Positions 10,942 to 20,390 of a DNA stretch of 64,000 bases are shown here, piece by piece; positions within the stretch are counted from its first letter, which is position 1; each line of letters opens with the position of its first letter. This stretch comes from Duganella sp. BJB480 (GTDB lineage: Bacteria; Pseudomonadota; Gammaproteobacteria; Burkholderiales; Burkholderiaceae_D): contig QVIN01000011.1 in assembly GCA_003416985.1 (NCBI GenBank), positions 124,001 to 188,000 on the forward strand, read 5' to 3'. The notes below the pieces were generated by a model, which saw only the letters and a list, made by a program, of their open reading frames with translations, did not search any database and was not told the DNA's origin. Both the position numbers and the translations under genes were made by a program.

Positions 10942-13221
10942 GTGCGCCTGATCCCCGCCAAGTGGACCAAGGTCCTGCTGAAGTACGGACCGCGCTGGCT
11001 GCTGGGCGTGCTGATCACGGCGGCCGGCGTGCTGTACTCGCTCAACATCTGGGAGAGCGAGGCCGTGGCCCGCTTCGACAACCTGCTGGCCGGCGAACGC
11101 ATGAAGCTGGCCGCGCCGGTGCTCGATCCGCGCATCGTCATCGTCGACATCGACGGCCAGGCGCTGACCGAATTCGGCCGCTTCCCGTGGAGCCGCAACG
11201 TGCAGGCGCGGCTGATCTCGCAGCTGACCGGGCACTACCAGGTGAAGGCGGTCGGCTACGATATTTCCTTCCCCGAGCCGGACACCAGTTCCGGCTACGG
11301 CGTGCTGGAGAAGCTGTCCGACAAGGAGCTGAGCGACGTGCCGGCGTTGAAACAAAAGCTGGTGGAACTGAAACCCTCGCTGGACTACGACGGCCTGTTC
11401 GCCGCCGCGCTCAAAGGGCAGCCGGTGATCCTGGGCTTCAACCTGTCGCCGGACCAGGTCAAGGGCGAGCTGCCCAAGCCGCTGTTCACCGAGCGCGACC
11501 TGAACGGCCGCGAACTGACCGCCTACAACGCCCCCGGCTTCGAGGCCAACGTGCCGGTGCTGCAGCGGGCGGCGGCCGGCGGCGGCAGTTTTTCCGTGTC
11601 CACCGATCCGGACGGCATCGTGCGCTCGGCCTACCTGATCCAGCAGGTGGGCGACAACTATTATCCCTCGCTGTCGGTGGCCACGGCCGGGCTGTACCTG
11701 GGCGCGCTGGCGATCAAGCCGCTGCTGACGGAATCGGTCGACCAGCTGTCGCAGAGCCAGCTGGAGAGCGGCGGCTACGACGCGCTGACCATCCTGCTGC
11801 CGGACCACAAGCAGCGCGTGATCCCGGTCGGCGAGGCGATGTCGACGGTGGTGCAGTTCCGCGGCACCGGCGGCCGGGCGGGCGGCGCCTTCCGCTACGT
11901 GTCGGCGGCCGACGTGCTGACCGGGCGCGCCCCGGTCGAACTGCTGAAGGGCACGGCCGTGCTGATCGGCACCACCGCGCCCGGCCTGGTTGACCTGCGC
12001 GCCACGCCGGTCAAGGCCGAGTATCCGGGGGTGGAGATCCACGCCAACATCATCAAGTCCATCCTCGACAACCGTTTCAAGTCGCGTCCGTACGCGGCGT
12101 TCGTGATCGAGGCCGGGCAGATCCTGGCGATCGGCCTGCTGCTGAGCTTTGCGCTGGCCGCGCTGTCGCCGCTGCGCTCCATCCTGCTGGGCGTGCTGGT
12201 GCTGGCCGCCAGCTTCGGCCTGAACTACTACGAATACACCTCGCTCGACCTGATCTACAACCTGGCCATGCAGCTGATCGTGATCGCCTCGGTGTTCGTG
12301 CTCAACGTGGCCTGGGGCTATTTCTTCGAGGTGAGGAAGGGGCAGGCGCTGGTGTCGCGCTTCGGCGAGTACGTGGCGCCCGAGCTGGTGGCCGAGATGG
12401 CCGACGACCCGGAAAAATACAATATGGACGGCGAGAGCCGCGAGCTGACCGTGCTGTTCGTCGACGTGCGCGGCTTCACCACCATCTCCGAGGGGCTCAC
12501 GCCCAAGCAGCTGCGCGAGTACATCAACCTGTACCTGACGGCGATGTCGGAGGACATCCGCGACAGCCACCGCGGCACGCTCGACAAGTACATCGGCGAC
12601 GCCGTCATGGCCTTCTGGGGGGCGCCGGTGGCCTTCCCCGACCACGCCAGCCGCGCGGTGGCCACCTCGCTGCTGATGCAGGCCAGCGCGCGCCGGCTCA
12701 ACGAGGACTTCATCGCGCGCGGCTGGCCGCCGCTGAAGATCGGCATCGGCCTGAACACCGGCCTGATGCACGTGGGCGACATGGGCTCGAAGATCCGCCG
12801 CGCCTACACCGTCATGGGCGACGCGGTGAACCTGGGCTCGCGGCTGGAGGGCATCACCAAGGTCTACGGGGTGGGCATCGCGGTGGGCGAGGCCACCCGC
12901 GCGGCCGCGCCGGAATACGCCTACCGCGAGCTGGACCTGGTGCGGGTCAAGGGCAAGCACGAGCCGGTGGCGATTTTCGAGCCGATTGTTCTGGACAAAG
13001 ACCTGGACCCGGCCACGCGCGGCGAGTTGGATCGCTGGCACGCGGCGCTCGCTGCGGTTCGGATGCAACAGTGGGACCGGGCGATGGAGATTATCGTTGA
13101 CTTGCAGGAAATATTTCCTGAGCGTAGGCTCTACTCCCTATATACTGAGCGCATCACTCACTATCGAGCCCATCCTCCCGGCGCGGACTGGGATGGCGTG
13201 ACCACATTCGAGACCAAATAG
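10942..13221 (+). CDS. CHASE2-domain class III adenylate/guanylate cyclase
   Basis: A 759-aa protein starting at GTG 10942 with AAGGAG just upstream (overlapping the previous stop). It has an N-terminal membrane segment (about 20-36), an extracytoplasmic CHASE2 domain (about 45-365, IVDIDGQALTEFGRFPW and the closing GTTAPGLVDLRATPV), two or three more membrane helices (about 380-460) and a class III cyclase domain (about 495-675) with metal Asp in FVDVRGFT and DKYIGDAVMAFWGAP, and YTVMGDAVNLGSRLE. Thr in YTVMGD fits ATP as substrate (class IIIb-like), so cAMP is the likely product. Cotranscribed with the GAF-HD-GYP gene. Confidence 0.9.
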   Translation: MRLIPAKWTKVLLKYGPRWLLGVLITAAGVLYSLNIWESEAVARFDNLLAGERMKLAAPVLDPRIVIVDIDGQALTEFGRFPWSRNVQARLISQLTGHYQVKAVGYDISFPEPDTSSGYGVLEKLSDKELSDVPALKQKLVELKPSLDYDGLFAAALKGQPVILGFNLSPDQVKGELPKPLFTERDLNGRELTAYNAPGFEANVPVLQRAAAGGGSFSVSTDPDGIVRSAYLIQQVGDNYYPSLSVATAGLYLGALAIKPLLTESVDQLSQSQLESGGYDALTILLPDHKQRVIPVGEAMSTVVQFRGTGGRAGGAFRYVSAADVLTGRAPVELLKGTAVLIGTTAPGLVDLRATPVKAEYPGVEIHANIIKSILDNRFKSRPYAAFVIEAGQILAIGLLLSFALAALSPLRSILLGVLVLAASFGLNYYEYTSLDLIYNLAMQLIVIASVFVLNVAWGYFFEVRKGQALVSRFGEYVAPELVAEMADDPEKYNMDGESRELTVLFVDVRGFTTISEGLTPKQLREYINLYLTAMSEDIRDSHRGTLDKYIGDAVMAFWGAPVAFPDHASRAVATSLLMQASARRLNEDFIARGWPPLKIGIGLNTGLMHVGDMGSKIRRAYTVMGDAVNLGSRLEGITKVYGVGIAVGEATRAAAPEYAYRELDLVRVKGKHEPVAIFEPIVLDKDLDPATRGELDRWHAALAAVRMQQWDRAMEIIVDLQEIFPERRLYSLYTERITHYRAHPPGADWDGVTTFETK

Positions 13222-13465
13222 TGGAAAAAGCGTAAACATGATGGCGAAATAACCCGGCGCAATCTCGCCACACGCGGGGAAAAATCTGCCGCCCGGCAGG
13301 AAAAAGACGTGGCGGCCTCGGCAAAGAAGGCTACACTTAGGAATATTAGTTTCCTTGTGGATATGCTTTGCGGGCGCGATTCATCTCCCGATCACACTCC
13401 GAATAACTGGTTCGCGGCATTCCGGGGCGCGCGGACGTCACTCCCACCGGATAGAGGATGCCGTT

Positions 13466-16400
13466 ATGAAAGCCGACACCAGCCGCTCCACGCAACGCCG
13501 CGCGCACGCCGCGCCCTTGCGCCGCAAACTGATCGCCGTCATGGTGGCCGCCTGCTATTCGACCGCGCAGGCGGGGCCGACCAATCCGACCGTGGTGGCG
13601 GGCCAGGCCAGCTTCAACCTGCAGGGCAAGACCTATTCGATCACCAACACGCCCAACACCATCATCAACTGGCAGAGTTTTTCGGTGGCGCCGGACGAGA
13701 TCACCCGCTTCATCCAGCAGAGCGCGGACAGCAAGGTGCTTAACCGCATCACCGGCCAGAACCCGACCCAGATCCTCGGTTCGCTGCAATCGAACGGCAA
13801 GGTGTTCCTGATTAATCCGAACGGCGTGATCTTCGGCGCCGGTTCGCGGGTGGACGTCAACGGCTTGGTGGCGTCGAGCCTGGCGATCTCCAACGCCGAC
13901 TTCCTGGCCGGCAAAAACAACTTCAGCGGCGACGCCACGGCGGGCAAGGTCAGCAACGCGGGCACGATCACCACGCCGTCCGGCGGCCAGATCTTCCTGG
14001 TCGCGCCGGCTGTTGAAAATAGCGGCGTCATCTCGGCGCCCAACGGCGACGTGGTGCTGGCGGCCGGCCACAGCGTGCAGCTGTTCGACTCCAAGGACCC
14101 GAACGTGCAGGTGGTGGTGTCGGCCCCGGCCGACCAGGCGCTCAACCTGGGCCAGATCGTGGCGCAGGGCGGGCGGGTCGGCGTGTACGGCGCGCTGGTC
14201 AACCAGCGCGGCGGCATCAACGCCAACAGCGCGGTGCGCGGCGCCAACGGCCAGATCATCCTCAAGGCGAGCGGCACCACGCTGGTGGAGGCGGGCAGCA
14301 CGACCACCGCCACCGGCAGCAACCTCGCCACCGGCGGCGACATCCGTCTGCTGGGAGATCGCGTGGGCCTGACCGGCAATGCCGTGGTCGACGCCAGCGG
14401 CGCGGCCGGCGGCGGCACGGTGCTGGTGGGCGGCGACTACCAGGGCAAGAACGCGGCGGTGCAGAACGCGCAGCAATCGTATGTGGGCAAGGACAGCGTG
14501 ATCCGGGCCGACGCCACGGTGAACGGCGACGGCGGCAAGGTCATCGTCTGGAGCGACCAGGCCACGCAGATGTTCGGCGCCATCTCCGCGCGCGGCGGCG
14601 CCAACGGCGGCAACGGCGGCTTCGTCGAAACCTCCGGCCATTACCTGAACATGCAGGGCACGGTCGATACCCTCGCGCCCAAGGGCGCCACCGGCAAGCT
14701 GCTGCTCGATCCGAGTGATGTCTACATCGCCGACAACAGCGGCGTGTCCGGCGTGCCCAGCTCGGTGGGCAACCTCAACCTGGTGACCGGGGGTACGACT
14801 TTCCTGGAATCGGGCACCGTGCAGGATTCGCTGCTGCTGACCAACACGCTGCACACGGCGCTGCTGGCCAATAACGTGACGGTCAGCACGGGCAACCCCA
14901 ACGGCAGCGGCGGCGGCGACATTTCGGTGCTGAGCGAGATCCTGCTGCCGTCCGGCCGCACGCTGTCGCTGACGGCCGACCGCGACATCAACCTGAAGGC
15001 CCCCATCACCGGCGGCAACAGCGACTTGGTGCTGACCTCGGGCCGCTCCATCGTGCAGGTCACCGAGCCGATCGCGGCGCTCACGGTCCACAACATCAAC
15101 GCGATGGCGGTCACCAACATCACGCTGGCCAACGACAGCAACAACATCGGCGGCTATGAGTCGCTGCAGGCCACCAACGGCAATGTCGTGCTGACCGGGA
15201 CCAGCATCAACCTGGCCAACAGCCTCGCGGGCGGCACGCTGACGGCCACGGCCCAGAACGGCGATCTGCGGGTCAGCGGCAACGTGACCAGCACCGGCAA
15301 CATGACGCTGACTTCGGCCAAGACCAACGGCGTGGCGACGGTCGATAGCGGCATGTCCGTGCTGTCTTCGTCCGGCAATGTCGTCGTGCAGGCCGATAAC
15401 ATGACGCTCAACGGCACGCTGTCCGCGGCCGCGACGCACGGTGTGCGGCTGACGCCGTATTCCGACGCCACCGCCATCCAGGTCGGCGCCGGCGCCACCG
15501 ACGCCGCCGGCGTGCTGGGCCTGAGCGATACCGAACTGACGCACGTCCATCTGCCGGTCAACGGCTGGCTGAGCATCGGCGACGCCGCCGGCGGCAGCGG
15601 CTACGGCAGCGGCACCGGCAACCTGTCCGTGGTCGGCAACCTCGATTTGACCGGCGGCCAGAACGCCGGCACGCTGACCTTGTTCAGCCAGGGGGGCAAC
15701 ATCAGCGTCGCCAGCGGCGCGGCCGTCAAAAACACCGGTGCGCTCAGCCTGATCACGCACCCGAGCGGCGACTACCGCATCACCAACGCCGGCAGTCTCA
15801 CGTCCAGCTCCGGCATCAACCTGTACGCCGGCAAGATGACGCTGGCCGGCGGCACGCTCAACAGCAGCTCGGTCAGCCTGGGTTCGACCAACGCCGTCGA
15901 CATCGGCGCGACCGGCAACCCATCCAACACGCTGGCGCTGACCAACGCCGACCTGGCCAGCGCCAACACCAGCTGGCTGACGATCGACAACAACAACCAG
16001 AGCGCCGCCGGCAACATCGTCGTCAGCCAGCCGCTGACGCTGGCCAACAGCCTGGCCCTGACTGCCACCGGCAACATCGCGATGCAGGCGGCGGTCACCA
16101 CCGGCGGCCTGGCGCTGCGCGCCGGCACCAGTTCCAGCATCAGCGCCACCGGCAACGTGACCGTCAACGGCATCTTCAATCTGCAGGCGGGCAACTGGAG
16201 TCAGGTCGGCAGCCTGCCGAGTTTCAGCGCCACCGATTTCCGCATCGCCGGCGGCAGCTTCGTGCGCGCCGCCAGCGGCGACGGCGCGATGACGCCCTAC
16301 CATTTGGTCGATGTCTATGGCCTGCAAGGCATGGCCTCGTTGCCCACCACGTATTTGTACACGCTCGACAACGACATCGACGCCAGCCAGACCGCGCACT

Positions 16401-19400
16401 GGAATTCCATGGGCGGCAGCAACTACCAGGGCTTCAAGCCGATCGGCGATCTCGATCATGCCTATGCCGGCACGTTCGACGGCAACCACAAGAGCATCAG
16501 CGGCCTCTACATCAACCTGCCCACCACCAACCAGATCGGCCTGTTCTCGGTGCTGGGAGCGGGCACGATCCGCGACCTCCGGATCGCCGGCGCGACGGTC
16601 GAGGGCAACAGCTACACCGGCGTACTGGCCGGCAGCATCCAGATGGGCGGCACCGTCAGCGGCGTGGCGATCGAATCCAACGTCTACGGCAACGGCACCA
16701 ACCTCGGCGGGCTGGCGGGCTACTCCAACGGCGCCATCGGCACCTCCTACGTGGTCGGCAACGTGATCGGCAAGAACGCCTACAGCGTCGGCAGCACCGG
16801 TGGCCTGCTGGGCGGGAACGGCATGTACGGCACCCTGAACACCACCTACAGCAGCGGCGACGTCAAGACCAGCACCAACGACGTGGTCCACGCGCTGGTC
16901 GGCGCCGGCGCCGGTGGCGGCGCGGTGACGCACAGCTACTACAGCGCGGCGGGCGCAGGCAGCGACAGCGCCGGCGCGGCCGGCCTGACTTCGACGCAGA
17001 TGATGCAGCAGGCCAGCTTCAGTGGTTTCGACTTCACCGGCGGCACGTCGGTGTGGCGCATCTACGCAGGCCACACGACGCCGCTGCTGCGCGGCTTCCT
17101 GACGCCGCTGACGGTGAACGTGACCGGCACCGGCGGCACCAAGATCTACGACGGCGCGGCGGCGGCGTTCGGCCAGACCTACACGCACGCGGACGTCAGC
17201 GGCACGCTGGGTTTCGACGGCGCGATCAACACCGGCACCTACAACCTGGGCGGCCTGTATTCGCACCGCTACGACATCAGCTACGATGCCGCGCCGCAGA
17301 TGGTCATCACGCCGCGCCACATCACCGCCACCGTCACCGGCGCCAGCAAGACCTACGACCGGCTGACTGATCTGGTGCTGGGCACTTCCGACGGCGTCTA
17401 CGACTTCAGCTACGGCAACGTCGTCGGCACCGACAAGCCCGGCATCAGCGGCACGCTGAGCTTCGCCGACAAGACCGCCGGCACCGGCAAGACCGTCACG
17501 GTGGCCAGCGCGTCGCTGACCAACAACCCGAACAACAACTATGTGCTGGACGGCGCGGTCACCGGCAGCGGCACGATCAACAAGGCCAAGCTGCAGATCA
17601 GCGGCCTGAGCGCGCCCGGCCGCACCTACGACGGCACCACCGACATCACGGTGAACGGCACCGCGTCGGTCACCCCCATCTCCGGCGATGCCGTGACGCT
17701 GAGTGGCTCCAACAGCGCCAAGCTGCAGAACAAGAACGCCGGCGCCAGCAAGCTGGTGCTGCTGGACCTGAACAACTACAGCTTGTCCGGTGACGACGCC
17801 GGCAACTACATGTTGGTGTCGCCATCGAGCCTGATGACGGAAATCGCCCCCGCGCAGCTGAGCGTGAGCGGCGTCACCGCCAACAGCCGCGTCTACAACA
17901 TGGACTGGAATCCGGCCGCCAGCCAGTACGGCACGGGCGCCACGCTGAACGTCGCCGGCGGCACACTCGGCGGCGTGATCGGCGGCGACGTGGTCACGCT
18001 GTCGGCCGGCAGCGGCACCTTCTCCGAACGCAACGTCGGCACCGGCAAGAGCGTGACGGCCAACGGCTTCGTGCTGGGCGGCGCCGACGGCGGCAACTAT
18101 GTGGTGACCGGCCTGCCGACCGGCCTGACCGCCAACATCACGCCCGCGCCGCTGACGCTGACCCTGCTCAGCCGCCAGTACGACAACACCACCAACGCCA
18201 CCTACTCCGGCGCCACGCTGAGCGGCGTGCTGGGCATGCCGGAAGGCCCACTCGACGCGGTGTCGCTGCTGATCGGCGAGGGCAGCACCCTCAGCTATGC
18301 CGACAAGAACGTCGGCGTCAACAAGATCGTCAACATCACCGGTGCCCAGCCCGGCATCACCGGCTCCGCTTCCGGCAACTACACGCTCAATGCTGGCGCC
18401 CGCGGCACGATCACGGCCCGTCCGACGTCGACCTGGAACGGCAGCGGCGGCGGCCTGTGGAGCGCGGCCGGCAACTGGACCGACAGCATCGCGCCGGACG
18501 GCGCCAACGTGCTGGCCGCCGTCATCGGCAGCAGCGCCGGCACGATCACCTACGACGCCAGCGCCGGCAACGTCAAGCTGAACGCGCTCACGGTCGGCAG
18601 CGGCAGCCAGCTGGCGCTGACCGCCGGCACGCTGATCGTCAACGGCACCTCCGACCTGAGCAGCGCCACGCTCACCCTCAACGGCGGCAACATGGTGCAG
18701 AACGGCGCGATGACGGTCGCCAACCTGGCCTTGACCAACGGCGTGCTGAGCGGCACCAACAGCGCCGCCAACCTGACCGCCTACAACCTGACGCAAACCA
18801 GCAACGGCAGCATCGACATGAGCGGCTCGCTCAACGTCTACAGCAACGGCAACCTCTCGATCGGCAACGCGCGGGCGCAAAGCGGCATCACGCTGGTGGC
18901 CGGCGAGGGCAGCGGCGCCATCAGCCAGACCGGCGCCCTGCAGACCGACAGCCTGCACGCGTTCGCCACCAACGGCATCGCGCTGACCGATACCGGCAAT
19001 CATGTGAACGCCTTTGCCGCCAGCAATGGGCATGGCAACATCGCGCTCACCAACACCGTCTCCAGCGGCGAGCTGGCGCTGGGCGCCTTGACCACCACCA
19101 ACGGCAACATCGTCATCGACAACCATGGCGGCATCCACACCGGCGGCGCCATCCACGCCTACAACGGCGGCGTGTCGATCACCGCGCACAGCCCGATCAC
19201 CATCAGCGACCAGGTGGCCGGCGACGACATCGCGCTGTCGGCCAGCACCGACATCACCTTGCTGTCGGGATCGCAGCTGAACGCGACCAATACGATCAAG
19301 ATGACGGCGACCAACAACATCGTGCTGGGCGGCCTGCTCAGCGTGACCTCGCCGACCGGCAGCATCTCGGCGCTGTCCACCAACGGCAGCATCAGCGTCG

Positions 19401-20185
19401 GCAGCGCCACCACGATCAACAGCAACGGCGCGCCGGTGTCGCTGGCCGCGCCGTTCGGCTCGGTGAGCGCGGGCTCGATTTCACTGGGAAGCGGCACGGT
19501 GCCTGTCATCGATTCCGGTTCGGGTACCGCCGCAGCTGCGGCCGCCGACGCCGCCGCCAAGGCCGCCGCCGATGCGATCGCCAAGGCCGCAGCCGATGCC
19601 GCCGCCAAGGCCGCCGCCGATGCGGCCGCCAAGGCAGCAGCCGACGCCGCCGCCAAGGCCGCCGCCGATGCGGCGGCGCAGGCTGCGGCCGACGCCGCCG
19701 CCAAGGCAGCAGCCGATGCCGCCGCCAAGGCCGCCGCCGACGCGGCCGCCAAAGCAGCAGCCGACGCCGCCACCAAGGCCGCCGCCGATGCGGCGGCGCA
19801 GGCTGCGGCCGACGCCGCCGCCAGGGCCGCCGCCGAAGCGGCCGCCAAGGCAGCGGCCGATGCCGCGGCCGCCGCCAAGGCCGCAGCCGATGCCGCCGCT
19901 GCCGTTGCGGCGGGAAGCGCCGGAGGCCAGCCGCCGACGCCGGCCTCGCAAGCCCTGAACAGCACGGTCAACATCATCAACACGGTCACCCAGGTCAATC
20001 TTGTCAAGAACCCGGTGGTCTCTTTGCCGACGGAAAGCAGCGTGGCGTCGACGGCGTCGGGCGGCGGCAGCAGCGGTCCCGCCAAGCCGGACGACAAGGT
20101 GCCGGACGAAAAAGACAAGGCCAGCGGCAAGGTCGATGTGCTCGCCAGCAAAAACGAGCCGACCAAAAAGATGTACTGCAATTGA
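13466..20185 (+). CDS. Filamentous-hemagglutinin-type TpsA adhesin with YDG repeats and Ala-rich tail
   Basis: A 2239-aa protein; ATG 13466 is preceded by AGAGGA and opens a long signal peptide ending STAQA (about residue 36). Residues 37-300 are the TPS secretion domain (hemagglutination-activity domain), with INPNGVIFG. A beta-helix-like region follows, then GLUG-type repeats (about 1030-1160), five YDG/MBG-type repeats of about 80-100 residues (about 1210-1650, each opening near a YD or YN motif), another beta-rich region, and a 128-residue Ala-rich segment of AAADAAAK units (residues 2022-2149). It ends in KKMYCN with a single near-terminal Cys. It is secreted to the surface through the TpsB channel encoded next. 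No cleavage or toxin domain is recognised, so adhesion or biofilm matrix is the best guess. Confidence 0.9.
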   Translation: MKADTSRSTQRRAHAAPLRRKLIAVMVAACYSTAQAGPTNPTVVAGQASFNLQGKTYSITNTPNTIINWQSFSVAPDEITRFIQQSADSKVLNRITGQNPTQILGSLQSNGKVFLINPNGVIFGAGSRVDVNGLVASSLAISNADFLAGKNNFSGDATAGKVSNAGTITTPSGGQIFLVAPAVENSGVISAPNGDVVLAAGHSVQLFDSKDPNVQVVVSAPADQALNLGQIVAQGGRVGVYGALVNQRGGINANSAVRGANGQIILKASGTTLVEAGSTTTATGSNLATGGDIRLLGDRVGLTGNAVVDASGAAGGGTVLVGGDYQGKNAAVQNAQQSYVGKDSVIRADATVNGDGGKVIVWSDQATQMFGAISARGGANGGNGGFVETSGHYLNMQGTVDTLAPKGATGKLLLDPSDVYIADNSGVSGVPSSVGNLNLVTGGTTFLESGTVQDSLLLTNTLHTALLANNVTVSTGNPNGSGGGDISVLSEILLPSGRTLSLTADRDINLKAPITGGNSDLVLTSGRSIVQVTEPIAALTVHNINAMAVTNITLANDSNNIGGYESLQATNGNVVLTGTSINLANSLAGGTLTATAQNGDLRVSGNVTSTGNMTLTSAKTNGVATVDSGMSVLSSSGNVVVQADNMTLNGTLSAAATHGVRLTPYSDATAIQVGAGATDAAGVLGLSDTELTHVHLPVNGWLSIGDAAGGSGYGSGTGNLSVVGNLDLTGGQNAGTLTLFSQGGNISVASGAAVKNTGALSLITHPSGDYRITNAGSLTSSSGINLYAGKMTLAGGTLNSSSVSLGSTNAVDIGATGNPSNTLALTNADLASANTSWLTIDNNNQSAAGNIVVSQPLTLANSLALTATGNIAMQAAVTTGGLALRAGTSSSISATGNVTVNGIFNLQAGNWSQVGSLPSFSATDFRIAGGSFVRAASGDGAMTPYHLVDVYGLQGMASLPTTYLYTLDNDIDASQTAHWNSMGGSNYQGFKPIGDLDHAYAGTFDGNHKSISGLYINLPTTNQIGLFSVLGAGTIRDLRIAGATVEGNSYTGVLAGSIQMGGTVSGVAIESNVYGNGTNLGGLAGYSNGAIGTSYVVGNVIGKNAYSVGSTGGLLGGNGMYGTLNTTYSSGDVKTSTNDVVHALVGAGAGGGAVTHSYYSAAGAGSDSAGAAGLTSTQMMQQASFSGFDFTGGTSVWRIYAGHTTPLLRGFLTPLTVNVTGTGGTKIYDGAAAAFGQTYTHADVSGTLGFDGAINTGTYNLGGLYSHRYDISYDAAPQMVITPRHITATVTGASKTYDRLTDLVLGTSDGVYDFSYGNVVGTDKPGISGTLSFADKTAGTGKTVTVASASLTNNPNNNYVLDGAVTGSGTINKAKLQISGLSAPGRTYDGTTDITVNGTASVTPISGDAVTLSGSNSAKLQNKNAGASKLVLLDLNNYSLSGDDAGNYMLVSPSSLMTEIAPAQLSVSGVTANSRVYNMDWNPAASQYGTGATLNVAGGTLGGVIGGDVVTLSAGSGTFSERNVGTGKSVTANGFVLGGADGGNYVVTGLPTGLTANITPAPLTLTLLSRQYDNTTNATYSGATLSGVLGMPEGPLDAVSLLIGEGSTLSYADKNVGVNKIVNITGAQPGITGSASGNYTLNAGARGTITARPTSTWNGSGGGLWSAAGNWTDSIAPDGANVLAAVIGSSAGTITYDASAGNVKLNALTVGSGSQLALTAGTLIVNGTSDLSSATLTLNGGNMVQNGAMTVANLALTNGVLSGTNSAANLTAYNLTQTSNGSIDMSGSLNVYSNGNLSIGNARAQSGITLVAGEGSGAISQTGALQTDSLHAFATNGIALTDTGNHVNAFAASNGHGNIALTNTVSSGELALGALTTTNGNIVIDNHGGIHTGGAIHAYNGGVSITAHSPITISDQVAGDDIALSASTDITLLSGSQLNATNTIKMTATNNIVLGGLLSVTSPTGSISALSTNGSISVGSATTINSNGAPVSLAAPFGSVSAGSISLGSGTVPVIDSGSGTAAAAAADAAAKAAADAIAKAAADAAAKAAADAAAKAAADAAAKAAADAAAQAAADAAAKAAADAAAKAAADAAAKAAADAATKAAADAAAQAAADAAARAAAEAAAKAAADAAAAAKAAADAAAAVAAGSAGGQPPTPASQALNSTVNIINTVTQVNLVKNPVVSLPTESSVASTASGGGSSGPAKPDDKVPDEKDKASGKVDVLASKNEPTKKMYCN
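19529..19912 (+). repeat. 24-bp tandem repeat encoding AAADAAAK units
   Basis: About 384 bp of degenerate tandem repeats within the TpsA gene, period 24 bp (unit close to GCCGCCGCCAAGGCCGCCGCCGA plus T/C), with some units carrying Gln, Thr, Arg or Glu in place of Lys or Asp. The coded peptide resembles the alanine-rich helix of TolA. Copy number is likely to vary by replication slippage without changing frame because the unit is a multiple of three. Confidence 0.85.
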
Positions 20186-20210
20186 GGAAACGCGATTTGC
20201 GCTGGGTCGG

Positions 20211-20245
20211 GCGCCGGGAGTGGACTGAAATCCAACACTCGGCGC
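20211..20245 (+). other. Hairpin between tpsA and tpsB genes
   Basis: The inverted repeat GCGCCGGGAGTG / CACTCGGCGC (one bulged base) closes a 13-base loop, 25 bp after the tpsA stop. No T-run follows, so it is not a standard intrinsic terminator. It could stabilise the tpsA 3' end or attenuate tpsB. Confidence 0.4.
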
Positions 20246-20390
20246 CGGGGGCATCCAATTCGGCATTTCAAATAGGCATTGAATATGGCGGCTATGCTAG
20301 CATCGGCAGAGCGTTCGCTGAGTGCGCCGGCGTTAACGAGAGGCTTTCAAAGTTGAAAAAATACACGCGACAAACACTACGAGCGACCCC

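Noticed and set aside
9289..13068. A 1259-codon open frame antisense to the HD-GYP and cyclase genes
   Set aside because: It spans two clear plus-strand genes and shows only His/Arg/Gln-rich low-complexity sequence without any domain.
13222..13465. Upstream region of the adhesin gene considered for a c-di-GMP riboswitch
   Set aside because: Conserved GEMM core blocks were not found; only a weak CTGCCG/GGCAG-type hairpin is visible.
13346..19189. A very long open frame antisense to the TpsA adhesin gene
   Set aside because: It mirrors a GC-rich repetitive gene, has no recognisable domain and is Arg/Ala/Val-rich, as expected from the antisense of high-GC codons. The plus-strand frame has a signal peptide and family domains.
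19529..19912. Regular short repeats considered as a CRISPR array
   Set aside because: The repeats are contiguous, 24 bp, without unique spacers, in frame inside a coding gene, and no cas genes are nearby.
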